Position numbers and translations under genes: made by a program. The notes beneath the pieces are model-generated. The model saw only the letters and a program-made list of their open reading frames with translations. It did not search any database and was not told where the DNA came from. From assembly GCA_026120035.1 (NCBI GenBank), contig JALRME010000039.1, forward strand, positions 186,001 through 250,000: DNA of 64,000 nucleotides, in the 5' to 3' direction. This DNA is from Coleophoma eucalyptorum. Lineage: Eukaryota > Ascomycota > Leotiomycetes > Helotiales > Dermateaceae. Below are positions 55,038 to 64,000 of this stretch, one piece after another (the first letter of the stretch is position 1; each line of letters opens with the position of its first letter).

Positions 55038-58000
55038 GGTGTTGTTGCTGTGTGTAACCTGGTTCTCTGGAGATATAAATGAATGTTGGATGCGGATAGC
55101 AAAAGGGAAGACTACTACACGAGCCGGATGCCTTTAATATATAGGAAGCTTGAAGGCAGAGCTCCGAGGAAACAATCTGGATACTTCATCTTAGTTTGTG
55201 TTCCTGTCAGCCACCGCATGGGACAAACGCTGTAGTGTACCGCGATTCAGGCCTAAAGATTGGTAAAGACCATGATGGAATTGCTGGCTCAGGGCATTAC
55301 GCGGCAGAGAAAGGAAAGGCAATGCCAAGCAGCCCTATACCAACTAAGGGCATGATTCCCAGGGTTTTATTCGTAAAGATTGGTTTACAGGCCACCAAGA
55401 ATTGCGGCGATGAGCTACACAGCACTCTCGTGCGTACTCTCCCGCCTGGCAGGACCGGGTATACGCCACCCTAAGTTTGTGACTTGGAAATGCGAGGACC
55501 GCCTCAGACCGACTCCCACCTGTTCCCTGCCCTACTCATGAGACTTAACAAGAGTCGTCAGCTCTTCTCGACCATGTGCTACCTTTCCAAGACTTTGGGC
55601 GTTGCTTTCGGCTCTTGTTGTTACGCTTTGTGGTTAAAATGAAGGTGGTGCCACTCGCATCTCGACCACTCTGTGCTTGTCGCTAATTATCAGCTGTAGC
55701 CTCGGCCAGAAGCGCGCGGACGGGGACGGGGACGGGAAGAGGCATGTGGGGGGGCCCCAGAGTCTGAAAAACACGCCAACAGCACTCTAATATCAGCTCC
55801 CAGTTCGTTTCCCTGATGACTTAATCTGATTAGATGAAGTTCCGGACCCCAGAGACTGGTAAACGTACCGTGCTGGTTGGGTCCGACCTTTAAAGTGCCG
55901 TCGCTTAGCGCTGGCCAGTGTCCCTTGGCGATGCTTTGGGGGACTTGGCCACCCTATAGCCTGGCGTGCCACCGGGACATTTTACCAGCTTAGCACGACT
56001 CGGGTTTAGTGACACCCAGCCTCACAACATCAGGAACAATCGTACTTCCATCTCGATTGTGCGGATCTGTCCATGGCTTGGCCTTTCATCCAATCATTGA
56101 CCAACGGATAACCGATGCGTTGCTGTGGAAACTTTAGCATGTACACAGCATCGTATTTTGCGTGTGGCTACACATCCGATTTCAGATCCCAGGACTCGTT
56201 TATCTTGCCGTTGATCTGGATGGGAGGAAGAGATTGGAAAAACGTGATATTTGCGTGACTGAGGATGGTCGCTCGACATTGGTGACAAGTGTCGCAAACA
56301 AACACATGGCCGTCAGAACCAGTTTGAACCTTCTTCGATTAGCCTATGTTTATTGTTGCAGCGTACTTGGTGGGCTACTCTGCGTGGAAATTTGATGCCG
56401 TGCTCACAGAAATTGTGTAGTAATATTTTAGCGACGACCTGAAACAGCCTTTCTGGCTGGAAGCGCTTGGTGAGCGCAGCGAGGCGTAGTTACGATAGTA
56501 AACAGTGCCTAGACCAACGTCTATAGATTTACTACCCATGCTGATATTATTTCACATGCTCAAATGTAACCTTGTAGAGTTTCCAGAGGTAACTCCAGAC
56601 CCATGTATTCGATCTGTGTAACAGCTATTCACTCAAACATCTCCTGATATCTTGAACATTTTGTAATGTTTATCCCCGCCCAAATTACTTCTGGCTGTTG
56701 CTATACATGCTTCTTCGGCTTGGCTATGCATCTCAGCCCAATATTTCTAGCAGCTAACTTTGCTATCCAATGGTTGTGTGTTTAATATGACCGAAACACT
56801 TCAGTGGTCCAGGCTCGCTGGCTCGCTGCTGAAAATTCCATGTACTTTGAGCATTAGCAGGCCTTCGAAATGCATCTAACCGGTTGACTAGTTAAGGGGT
56901 ATGATCCCGTGTTTGAAGTGGCAAAGCCCAAGATAGAGCAGTTTACTTCTCATGTTTGATTGGTACTATGGCCAATCCCACACCAAAACAACCTTAATTC
57001 TTAAAGGTACCCAGGCTTCGTTCTTGACATGCAGAATCTAAAAGAGCGATCTGGTTCCTGATTCCCATCCAAACCTTTCACAAGAAAATGATATCGTATT
57101 TTAAGACGGCAGCCACATAGTTGATCCAGTTTCGGCAGCCGTCCTCCCCTTTTCCGCGGATGGAACACATTGCATGCTTGGCCAGACGCCGACATATCGA
57201 GACATTAATTGCGGCTGACTTGAGGCAGGGGACGCATCCCTCTCCGTGATTCCGAGAGCTGGATAGATTTTCTGATTATTCTTGGCCCCATCTTTACTAT
57301 TGCTCATCAACAAAATTGAGATATAGCCACCATTTCCTGTGACAACCATGCGAGCAGTGCAACTAGTTTCATAGAGGCCGTTAGAAAATTTCTATCTCCT
57401 AATAGACGCCCTGTAAGCATGTTTGGGGCCATTGAGGCTTCTCAGTTTATCATAGTATACAACCTTTCTCTGTGTCGAAATATTCTCTCAGTAGAAGATT
57501 ATCGAATTTACCAACATGTCATTGTTATCCGTCCACAAATGTAGAATGATTCTCATACTGCCAAGGCTCATCAAATAACAAATTAGAAGACAAATGGGCC
57601 TTGGCCATGATTTGCATATTTTAACATTAGCCACCATAGAAGAGCGATCTCAAAGTTATATAGCTTCATATATGCAGAAGCAACGAGGGAATTATAAGTT
57701 TGAAGAAAGAAAGTGGATTTTGCATTGTCACCTCCATATACTTGCGGGCAGACTTTTTATGTTTATTGCATGTGGCACGAAATCAAAGCAAAGTAGATTA
57801 TCCCATAAATGTTGAATTGTGAATAAGATACCCGAAATACAGAACCAGCTGAAAATTTTCTATAGGTAGACCGAAGGAGGTACAAAAGAGAAACTCATCT
57901 AAAGGCCAAAGGAGAGAGAAAGGAAACATAACTGCAATCTGTCGAGCTCCATTATTCTCAAGACAAAGGAAACTCCAAAGTCTTAAAGGAATGTCGTAGT

Positions 58001-58584
58001 GAAAGCAACGCGAAACTCCTTGCAATGCAGCCAGATCCATCCATTTCGCAACTCAAATCAACCCCCAAAAGCCTCGAAATTCTTCTCGCTCTCTTCACCT
58101 CTCCTCACCTCCCCTCCCCTCCACCCACACCGAGCAGCCTCAAAGTAAACTCTAGAACTTCCACCCCAAGCATCTGTCCAACTCATCCCCTTGCCTTCTG
58201 CAAAACTCATCTCCACCGAAGAAAAATGAACAATGATGCTGTAAATGCTGGAAAAGATAACTCCTGAAAATGCTGTCTAACCACCCCCTTGCCGTATGCA
58301 ATATTCGTCCCCGTTGAAGGAAAAAAATGATGCTGCTGTAAATGCTGGTAAAGAAAACTCCTGAAAATGCTATATCTCGTCGTCGTCTCGTATGCTCAAT
58401 AAACCAAGAAGAAAAACACCGCGCTATGCCAGCGAAGAGAGATGATCCAATTATGTCCCTCCAAGAAATATGCCAATTGCTAACTCCATGAAAATGCATT
58501 GTAGGAACATGAGAAACTCAAGGGATTCCATTGTCGGACTCGATAAGTATCCGAAGGAGGAAGCAAGGCCGGTAGGTTTATAGT
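55038..58584. other. Gene-poor stretch, about 3.5 kb
   Basis: No coherent gene. 55.2-56.0 kb is moderately G+C-rich with a run GGGGGGGCCCC near 55747; 56.4-57.8 kb is AT-rich. The end (58181-58372) has a tandem duplication listed separately, which probably lies in or near the 3' region of the small gene at 58585. Confidence 0.45.
58187..58371. repeat. Tandem duplication, 98-bp period
   Basis: Two adjacent copies, 58187-58284 and 58285-58371. Each begins CCCCTTGCC and continues with GATGCTG, TGTAAATGCTGG, AAAGA and ACTCCTGAAAATGCT. They differ by scattered substitutions and small indels. A third partial copy (CTCCATGAAAATGC) lies near 58484-58497. They are downstream of the 64-residue gene on the minus strand. 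Confidence 0.75.
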
Positions 58585-58779
58585 TTAGTTGTAAGCACCA
58601 CGGCCATCTTCCTCCTCATCGTCGTCGCCCTTTTGGTTGTAGGGTCCACGAGCACAGTTGACAGGGGCAGCCATGGTGAACTTGTACTCATCATCGGACT
58701 CCTCGTCTTTGGCAGGGCCGTTGTAGGCTCCTCGGCCGAAAAGCTTGGGGGTGATTGCGACGGTGGTGAATGCGGCCAT
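58585..58779 (-). CDS. Small acidic protein with three RG[A/P]YN motifs
   Basis: A single exon encodes 64 residues from the ATG at 58779 (context GCCGCATTC after it; MAAFTTVAITPKLF). The motif RG[A/P]YN occurs three times, at residues 16-20 (GRGAYN), 44-48 (ARGPYN) and 60-64 (GRGAYN, the very C-terminus). Between them are acidic stretches KDEESDDE (24-31) and DDDEEED (52-58). There is one cysteine (42), no signal peptide and no membrane segment. The gene stands alone with long flanks that look like untranslated leader and trailer. The repeated core separated by acidic spacers resembles precursor peptides or small scaffold proteins, but I know no function. The codon pattern and strict repeats make it a real gene in my view. 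Confidence 0.65.
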   Translation of the reverse strand: MAAFTTVAITPKLFGRGAYNGPAKDEESDDEYKFTMAAPVNCARGPYNQKGDDDEEEDGRGAYN

Positions 58780-60345
58780 TTTGTAGATTAGAGGATCGAA
58801 AAGATTAAACTGGGAGGCTTTGATTTTGAGCGAGTATTAATGCGAAGAACTATGAATGCAATGCAGGAAGAGATGCAGAATGGCAGATATTATCGAAAGA
58901 CAATTGAGGAACTGAAAGATGCTTTGGTGATGTGGATGTCTCAACTCTGGCAGAGCAACGTCATGTATATATACCCTTCTTAGGAGAGGCCGGTCCAAAT
59001 TCTGACGTTCACATGTAGGGCAGGTCAAACACACAGCCCGAGAAACTCCTCGCAAGATTACAGTCAGACAGAAGCCGTCGCTAGACTAGGATGCTTCCGA
59101 TGAGGCATGTCCCGAATATTGATGAACTCAGATGTACCTGCACCTTCCGCCGCGATGATCCGTCCACTGGGCTGCCGGATTGGACAATAGACGACGGGGC
59201 TTGGCCGGTTCATGGGTTTGGAATTCCAAAGATCGGGGTGTGCGCGTGGGAAATGGGAAAGATGCGCGCACATGCATGCCAATAAATGGTTGTAGTAACC
59301 CGAGTTCTTGATAACCGCCGTCATCTGCCCGCTCGCTGGGCCTCCCATTGGCTCCGGATAGGCTACTTCAGCCCTATGGTATGGGCCGAACCAGCCACGG
59401 TCTCGCAAGGTACATTGCACTATTTTGGGGTCCATTAGAAGTGGCTTTGATACTCCTAAAAGATGAGTAGCAGGTGTGTATGTCGTGATAGTGGAATGAG
59501 CTTCATGGAGGAAAGCATCCTCTTTCCATTGCTACCTGATTTTCCTGCAAGGTGAGCATTGTCGTATCTTTTCCCTGCAAGTGCACACCTTTCCAGCTTG
59601 TACTTTGTATAGCAAGCTGAACCATTAACGGCCGTAGTCTGAGAGAGCAATATTTGCTGGAGTTGGCCGACAGATACAGTGAGAATTATTTCAGCAGCCA
59701 AGGTGCTGTACCAGCCAAGGTCCTCTTACCAGCACAGCGCAGCTCGGTGGGGACGTCATACTTGCAGTCATCATCGAATCTGCCTCGGCGGAGTTCGAGA
59801 ACTCCGATAACTCTCCATTCAAGTTGAGAAAGTAACGTTACAGCGAAGAGTGTAGGTAGTGATAATGATGACAAGCTGCACGGCGTCAATCGCTTCGGCG
59901 CTTGCCTGCGCTTGGCCCGTGAGAATTTAGCACCACATCCAAGAATAGCCAGCATCAGTCATTAGGCTATTACTGGGCTTTGGATTTACGTGGGTCGTGG
60001 TTGGACAGTTTGCGGGCTCTCTAGAAGCAACGCGCAGATGATGGGGGTCACATATGACGACCCTTTCTTCCATAAGAGGCAGCCAAATCCCTATGTGATT
60101 TTTTGGTATCTCGAACAGAAGCAGTGTACTCGATTTGTCATGTCCATCATCTTCCACATGAGTCAGTGGGCCCGATTCAGCACTCTTGTCGGGCTCTACT
60201 GCATGTCATCTGCCATAGCATCATCCCCGACAAACCTTTCGGACTATCACAGGAGGAGCATTTGTAAGAAGTCTATGGACATATTCATGGCCGGAAAGGC
60301 TATTGCAGAAGATCCCGAAGTAGTATACTTGATATACGAAGAGAA
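58780..60345. other. Intergenic
   Basis: 1.6 kb. It holds the promoter of the 64-residue gene (with leader) and the 3' region of the MSS1 gene. A plus-strand frame of 127 codons (59990-60373) runs into the last MSS1 exon and is not supported. Confidence 0.4.
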
Positions 60346-62171
60346 CTATTTGCCAACACAGAACCTTGTTTGATGTTAGGCATCGAACCTTTGTTTTGTG
60401 ATCTCATGGACTAGGAACTTACTTTTCAAACACAACTCCCAACACCTCTTCGACATCAGAGGCATCCCCCCTTCCGGTAATTCTCGAAAGACAATCAGCA
60501 GCCCCTCTAAGGTGTTCAGCCGCTATTACAATATCTTCGCCATTCTGAGCTTCGTCCATGAACAATTGCAAATATTGCGAGCAACTAGACAATAGCTGAC
60601 GCTGGCGTTCTGTCACGCCTAGAAGGTCTTCGAGATCTGTTGGTAGTTCTGTCATGGACTGAAAGACTTTGACTAGTGTCATAAGAAAGTTGTCAACACC
60701 AGCACCGCCTGGAGTTTCCTGGGTAGATTGATGCTCTTTGCAGGATAAGCTCACTATGGGTATATTGGAACACCCTGATATGCAGGAAATGTCATGGGAA
60801 AACTGTTCCATCAGCTGTTTCATAACATCTGGTGCAACAATATCTCTCTTGTTGATGACCAGTATTGATTGCTCCGCTTGGGCAGCAATCGAGAGACTTT
60901 CTTCATCATAATTTATATACCAACCTGTAGGAGAAGATTCGACAGAAGTCAGAGCAATGACTATGTCTGAGTCTCTTGCTGCGGCTTTGGCCCTTCTAAT
61001 GCCCTCCTGTTCAATGGCGCCAACAACGGAGTTCGACATACCAGAATCTGGGAGCCCTGAAGCTACTCTCAATCCAGCTGTGTCTGCAAATGTGCAAAGG
61101 TAGCCTCGAAGGTCAAGATTCACTTCGATGATGTCTCGGGTGGTTCCTGCTTCTTGGCTAACAATTGATGCCTCACGACCAACAATTCGATTAAGCAAAG
61201 AACTCTTTCCAGCATTTGGTGGCCCCAGAAGTGAAATGCGAATGCCTCTCTTCAGTAATTCGCCTTGATGACTTGCATGTTCATGAACCGATATCGCCTG
61301 AACCATCTGTGCAACTTGTGTACTGACATTTCCCATCAGCTCTGCCGGAGACTCATCGAAGTGTTGGTCCTCAGAGAAGTCTATCAGAGCCTCCAATTCT
61401 CCTCGTGCATATAACAATTCTTGCCGCCATTCCTCGTATGTTCTGCCAAGCTTTCCAGAATTCCCGCGAACAGCTGCACGACGTTGTTGCTCTGTTTCTG
61501 CCGACAATGTGTCGCTCAATGCCTCTACTTGCGACAAATCCAACCTGTTATTCTGAAATGCCCGCCGAGTGAATTCACCAGGCTCAGCATAGCGTATCTG
61601 GAATCGGGAATTGCATCTTGGAATTGCGGCCAAGACAGCTTTCACGGTAGCAGTGCCGCCGTGTACGTGCAGCTCTAGAACATCTTCGCCTGTCACGGTC
61701 TTCGGCGCCGGGAAGTAAAGGACGAGGGCATCTGAATCCAAGATGCTTGCCCCTCCAGAAGTCGAGAACGTGTCATAGAGGGTTCGGAGAGACGCGAAAC
61801 GTGGTTTAGGCAGGGGCTTCGAAGGACATAAAGTCTTATAAATCTGTGGAACAGATTAGCTGAGGCTGCTGTCATATTAGTCTTAGGAGTCTTCTCACAT
61901 CGAGGCATGCGGCCCCAGAGATGCGAATGATCGCTATTCCAGCTCTTCCAGGCCCAGTGGAGACTGCATAGATGGTATCGTCCCCATAATAGCGAGCGGC
62001 CGACGTGTATGCATGTTGCGATGGTCGGCTGGTTTTTTGAGGCTCATGAAATACATGCCTCGAATTTGGCCAATTTACAAGATATCGTTTACTACTGGAG
62101 AAAGTCGTCCGAGTACGTAAGAACGCAGAGCCTCTGCGGAAAGCAGTCTGAGAAGCAGCATACCGTTGCAT
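60346..62171 (-). CDS. MSS1: Mitochondrial tRNA modification GTPase (MnmE/TrmE family)
   Basis: Exons 61899-62171, 60423-61843 and 60346-60364 keep frame and give about 570 residues. The N-terminal 60 residues are basic and Ser/Arg-rich, as expected of a mitochondrial presequence (QRYAASQTAFRRGSAFLRTR). The TrmE_N domain follows: DTIYAVSTGPGRAGIAIIRI, EDVLELHVHGG, EPGEFTRRAFQNNRLDLSQVEAL. The GTPase has G1 GPPNAGKSS near 298, G2 TTRDI, G3 DTAG, G4 NKRD. The tiny last exon (19 nt) restores the conserved end VVFEKFCVGK, whose cysteine is needed in the family. With Mto1 it forms the 5-carboxymethylaminomethyl group on wobble uridine of mitochondrial tRNAs. An upstream in-frame ATG at 62201 is possible. 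Confidence 0.93.
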
Positions 62172-62400
62172 TGACTTGAAATTTATGGACAACGTTAACA
62201 AGGCCCTTAAAAAATAAAGATTCGCACTTGACGCGTCTAGACAACGAAGGCACGTGATATTAAAGTGATTTGAGTACTGGAAGCTCCGATTTTAATCTAT
62301 GACGATTTGGGTTACGAATACCAACCACCATAACCTCTACAAATTCCAGTTCAAGAAACGCCTGGCGCCTATGCTAAATCAATATCCCAACAAGTATGTA

Positions 62401-63285
62401 TCAACGCCTGGGATGGCCTCTGTCCAATCCACGTCCTTTGTCATCTGGTGATTGGCTGCGACGTGATCTTCGATGACTGTCTCTTCTAGACACCTGATCA
62501 TCCCGTCTCGACCGATGTCTGTCATGGCTTCGGCTCCTGTGCCTTCTTTCTTTCCTATCAGGACTACGACTTCGCTCCCTCTTCTCAGAGCGGTCACCAT
62601 CCCTCCGCCTATGCCTATGTCGGTCCCCGCTTCTTGACCTATGCCGCTGTCTCCTGTGCCTCCTCTCTCTACTTCTGCTTCTGCTCCGCGCATCTCTACT
62701 ACGTTCTCTGTGTCTTCTGGACTTTCTATCATCTCCAGGTCTCCGCAGTAAACCGCCTTCCTCTGGTTGCTCGATTGATTTCTCTACCGTATCAGAAGTA
62801 TCCGCCATAGTTCCTACGAAATCCCCGAAACCCTTTGCTTTTCCAACTTCATCGATTCCATCGTCGCCAGCCCCAGTCTCTTTAATTACCCTCCTCATTT
62901 CTCCGACATCGATATTATTCGCGCCGGTGCCCGCACCATTTCTTTCTGGAACAGGTAAACCTAGAGCTCGCGCGAGTGCGTCCTCTTCAGCTTCCTTAAT
63001 GCGCCTTATCTCTTCTTTGCGCTCTCTTACGCGCTTCTCCTCCGCTGTTTCGTTTGGGTTGCTAGAATCGTCGGCTTTTGCGTACCAGCTCAGATCTCTT
63101 CCTTTTTGCCATCGGCCAACTGGGGCCATAAGACTATGGCCCAAGTAGTTCTCGCGATGCTGATACCATTAGCGAACGTATATAGTAGTAATAGAAGCAC
63201 GAACCTGCGATGTTTGAACATCATCCCAACTGAAGTTGACACCACCACGAGAACCCGACTTACGGATACTTGAAAGAAGGTCCAT
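62401..63285 (-). CDS. MMTAG2-domain, RS-rich nuclear protein
   Basis: Exons 63205-63285 and 62401-63159 keep frame and give about 279 residues. The N-terminal domain, built across the splice, is [37 protein letters not shown] and [18 protein letters not shown]: the conserved domain of multiple myeloma tumour-associated protein 2 (MMTAG2/kinase phosphorylation domain). A helical charged part follows ([28 protein letters not shown]). The last 110 residues are an RS domain ([13 protein letters not shown] and more), typical of splicing-linked nuclear proteins. A role in pre-mRNA processing is inferred from this. It is upstream of and in the same direction as MSS1 (229 bp apart) and diverges from MED6. 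Confidence 0.88.
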
Positions 63286-63798
63286 GCCGATAGTGCTAAG
63301 TTGTGAAGTAAAAAAAATTGATAAGCAGTGTGTCGAAAGGCAACACTGTCGGATGTTCTAGGTTGAAGAAGATAAAGTTGATTGTACATCTTTAGAGCTT
63401 GCGATAAGACTAAATTAAGCGCATCTCGGATAAACAAAACACCGAACCTTAGTTATACCTTTCGGCATCGTGGGAGCTCAAATATATCGATGACACGATC
63501 AAAGTGATTGCGAGTCTTCTCTTTCATGGAGGCTTTAGACGAGGTTTGAGTCGTTCTTTCTGCGTCACGAGGACGTCAGTCCCAGCTTCTTCTGGCCCCA
63601 CACTCGATCTTTACTGGCTGCATGGGCACGAATGCGCTTCCCAATCGCAGCTCTTCCATTCGACTCTTATCAGCGTTCAGCTTCAGACCGAGGCGGTCTG
63701 CTTGATCCGTAGGGAACTGTGAAGACTGTATTCGATCCACCCTTTCAATAAGCACAATACTACAACCTCGAGTCCTACAAAACCGCGACGGAAACACC
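63286..63798. promoter_or_regulatory. Shared divergent promoter (MMTAG2-like / MED6)
   Basis: 513 bp between two divergent housekeeping starts. Both promoters must lie here; no specific site was recognised. Confidence 0.4.
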
Positions 63799-64000
63799 AT
63801 GGCTACCCAAGAACCGCCTCTTGACGAGATACAGTGGAAGTCTTATGAGCGCTTACAAGAACTTGGCGCAATCCACTCCAATACGGTTCTTTTCTATTTT
63901 GCGTCCTCGCCCTTCTTTGACCAAACGTCCAACAATGCCGTTCTGTTTTCCCAAGCAATGTTCAATCAAAACATGCTCCATGTCATCCAGACGCGAGAAG
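63799..64000 (+). CDS. MED6: Mediator complex subunit 6, 5' part (runs out of window)
   Basis: An ATG at 63799 in good context (AACACCATGG) opens a frame to the window end (67 codons). The translation MATQEPPLDEIQWKSYERL, then GAIHSNTVLFYFASSPFFD and SNNAVLFSQAMFNQNMLHV, matches the conserved start of Mediator subunit 6, including the family's NTVLFYF...SPFFD and N-x-x-L-x-x-Q motifs. MED6 is part of the Mediator head module, which links activators to RNA polymerase II. The first intron, if any, lies outside the window. Confidence 0.93.
   Translation, partial: MATQEPPLDEIQWKSYERLQELGAIHSNTVLFYFASSPFFDQTSNNAVLFSQAMFNQNMLHVIQTRE

Noticed and set aside
59064..59435. 123-codon minus-strand frame
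   Set aside because: No recognisable motif, unusual composition (many His, Pro, Met) and no link to neighbours. Likely chance.
59990..60373. 127-codon plus-strand frame
   Set aside because: It overlaps the last MSS1 exon, shows no domain or signal peptide, and has no supporting exon structure.
1..64000. CRISPR arrays, phage genes or operons
   Set aside because: The window is eukaryotic with intron-rich genes; no regularly spaced direct repeats were seen.

Overview
The window reads as nuclear DNA of a filamentous ascomycete (Pezizomycotina). The evidence is short GT...AG introns of about 45-70 nt in almost every gene, ascomycete-specific families (zinc-cluster regulators, a LaeA-like methyltransferase, an Egh16/Gas1-type surface protein, an N-type amino acid transporter), a nuclear tRNA with a small intron, and single-copy eukaryotic genes (MED6, Gyp7-type TBC protein, MSS1/MnmE GTPase). 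A plant-associated Leotiomycete-like lifestyle is my guess from the pectin methylesterase and the Egh16 protein; the sequence does not prove it. Exon structures below were built by hand so that every splice keeps the reading frame; most genes close perfectly this way.

Layout. 1-5 kb: the C-terminal part of a GAS2-domain protein, an eight-exon zinc-cluster regulator, and a small secreted protein. 6.3-14.6 kb: four genes that look like a small metabolic cluster (O-methyltransferase, sugar-porter-type MFS transporter, intracellular carboxylesterase, zinc-cluster regulator). 15.5-20.7 kb: one small unknown gene, a gene-poor stretch of about 4 kb, then the Egh16/Gas1-like gene. 21.4-24.1 kb: a two-exon gene for an rvt-type cellular (domesticated) reverse transcriptase, the most unusual gene here. 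25.1-35.1 kb: Baeyer-Villiger-type monooxygenase, UNC93-like membrane protein, 2-oxoglutarate/Fe(II) oxygenase, peroxisomal 3-ketoacyl-CoA thiolase with a PTS2, and a very-long-chain acyl-CoA synthetase with a PTS1. The last two diverge from one promoter, and the group looks like a peroxisome-linked catabolic cluster.

35.6-45.3 kb: pectin methylesterase, Gyp7-type Rab GAP, FAD-dependent aromatic-type monooxygenase, LaeA-like methyltransferase. 47-52.9 kb: AAAP amino acid transporter, tRNA-Ala(TGC), a secreted beta-propeller-like protein. 53.9-58.8 kb: a secreted protein with Thr/Asp repeats and a C-terminal module, a 3.5 kb gene-poor stretch with a 98-bp tandem duplication, and a 64-residue protein with three RG[A/P]YN motifs. 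60.3-64 kb: housekeeping block with mitochondrial MSS1/MnmE GTPase, an MMTAG2/RS-domain protein and the 5' end of MED6.

No CRISPR array, intact transposon, polyketide synthase or non-ribosomal peptide synthetase was seen.
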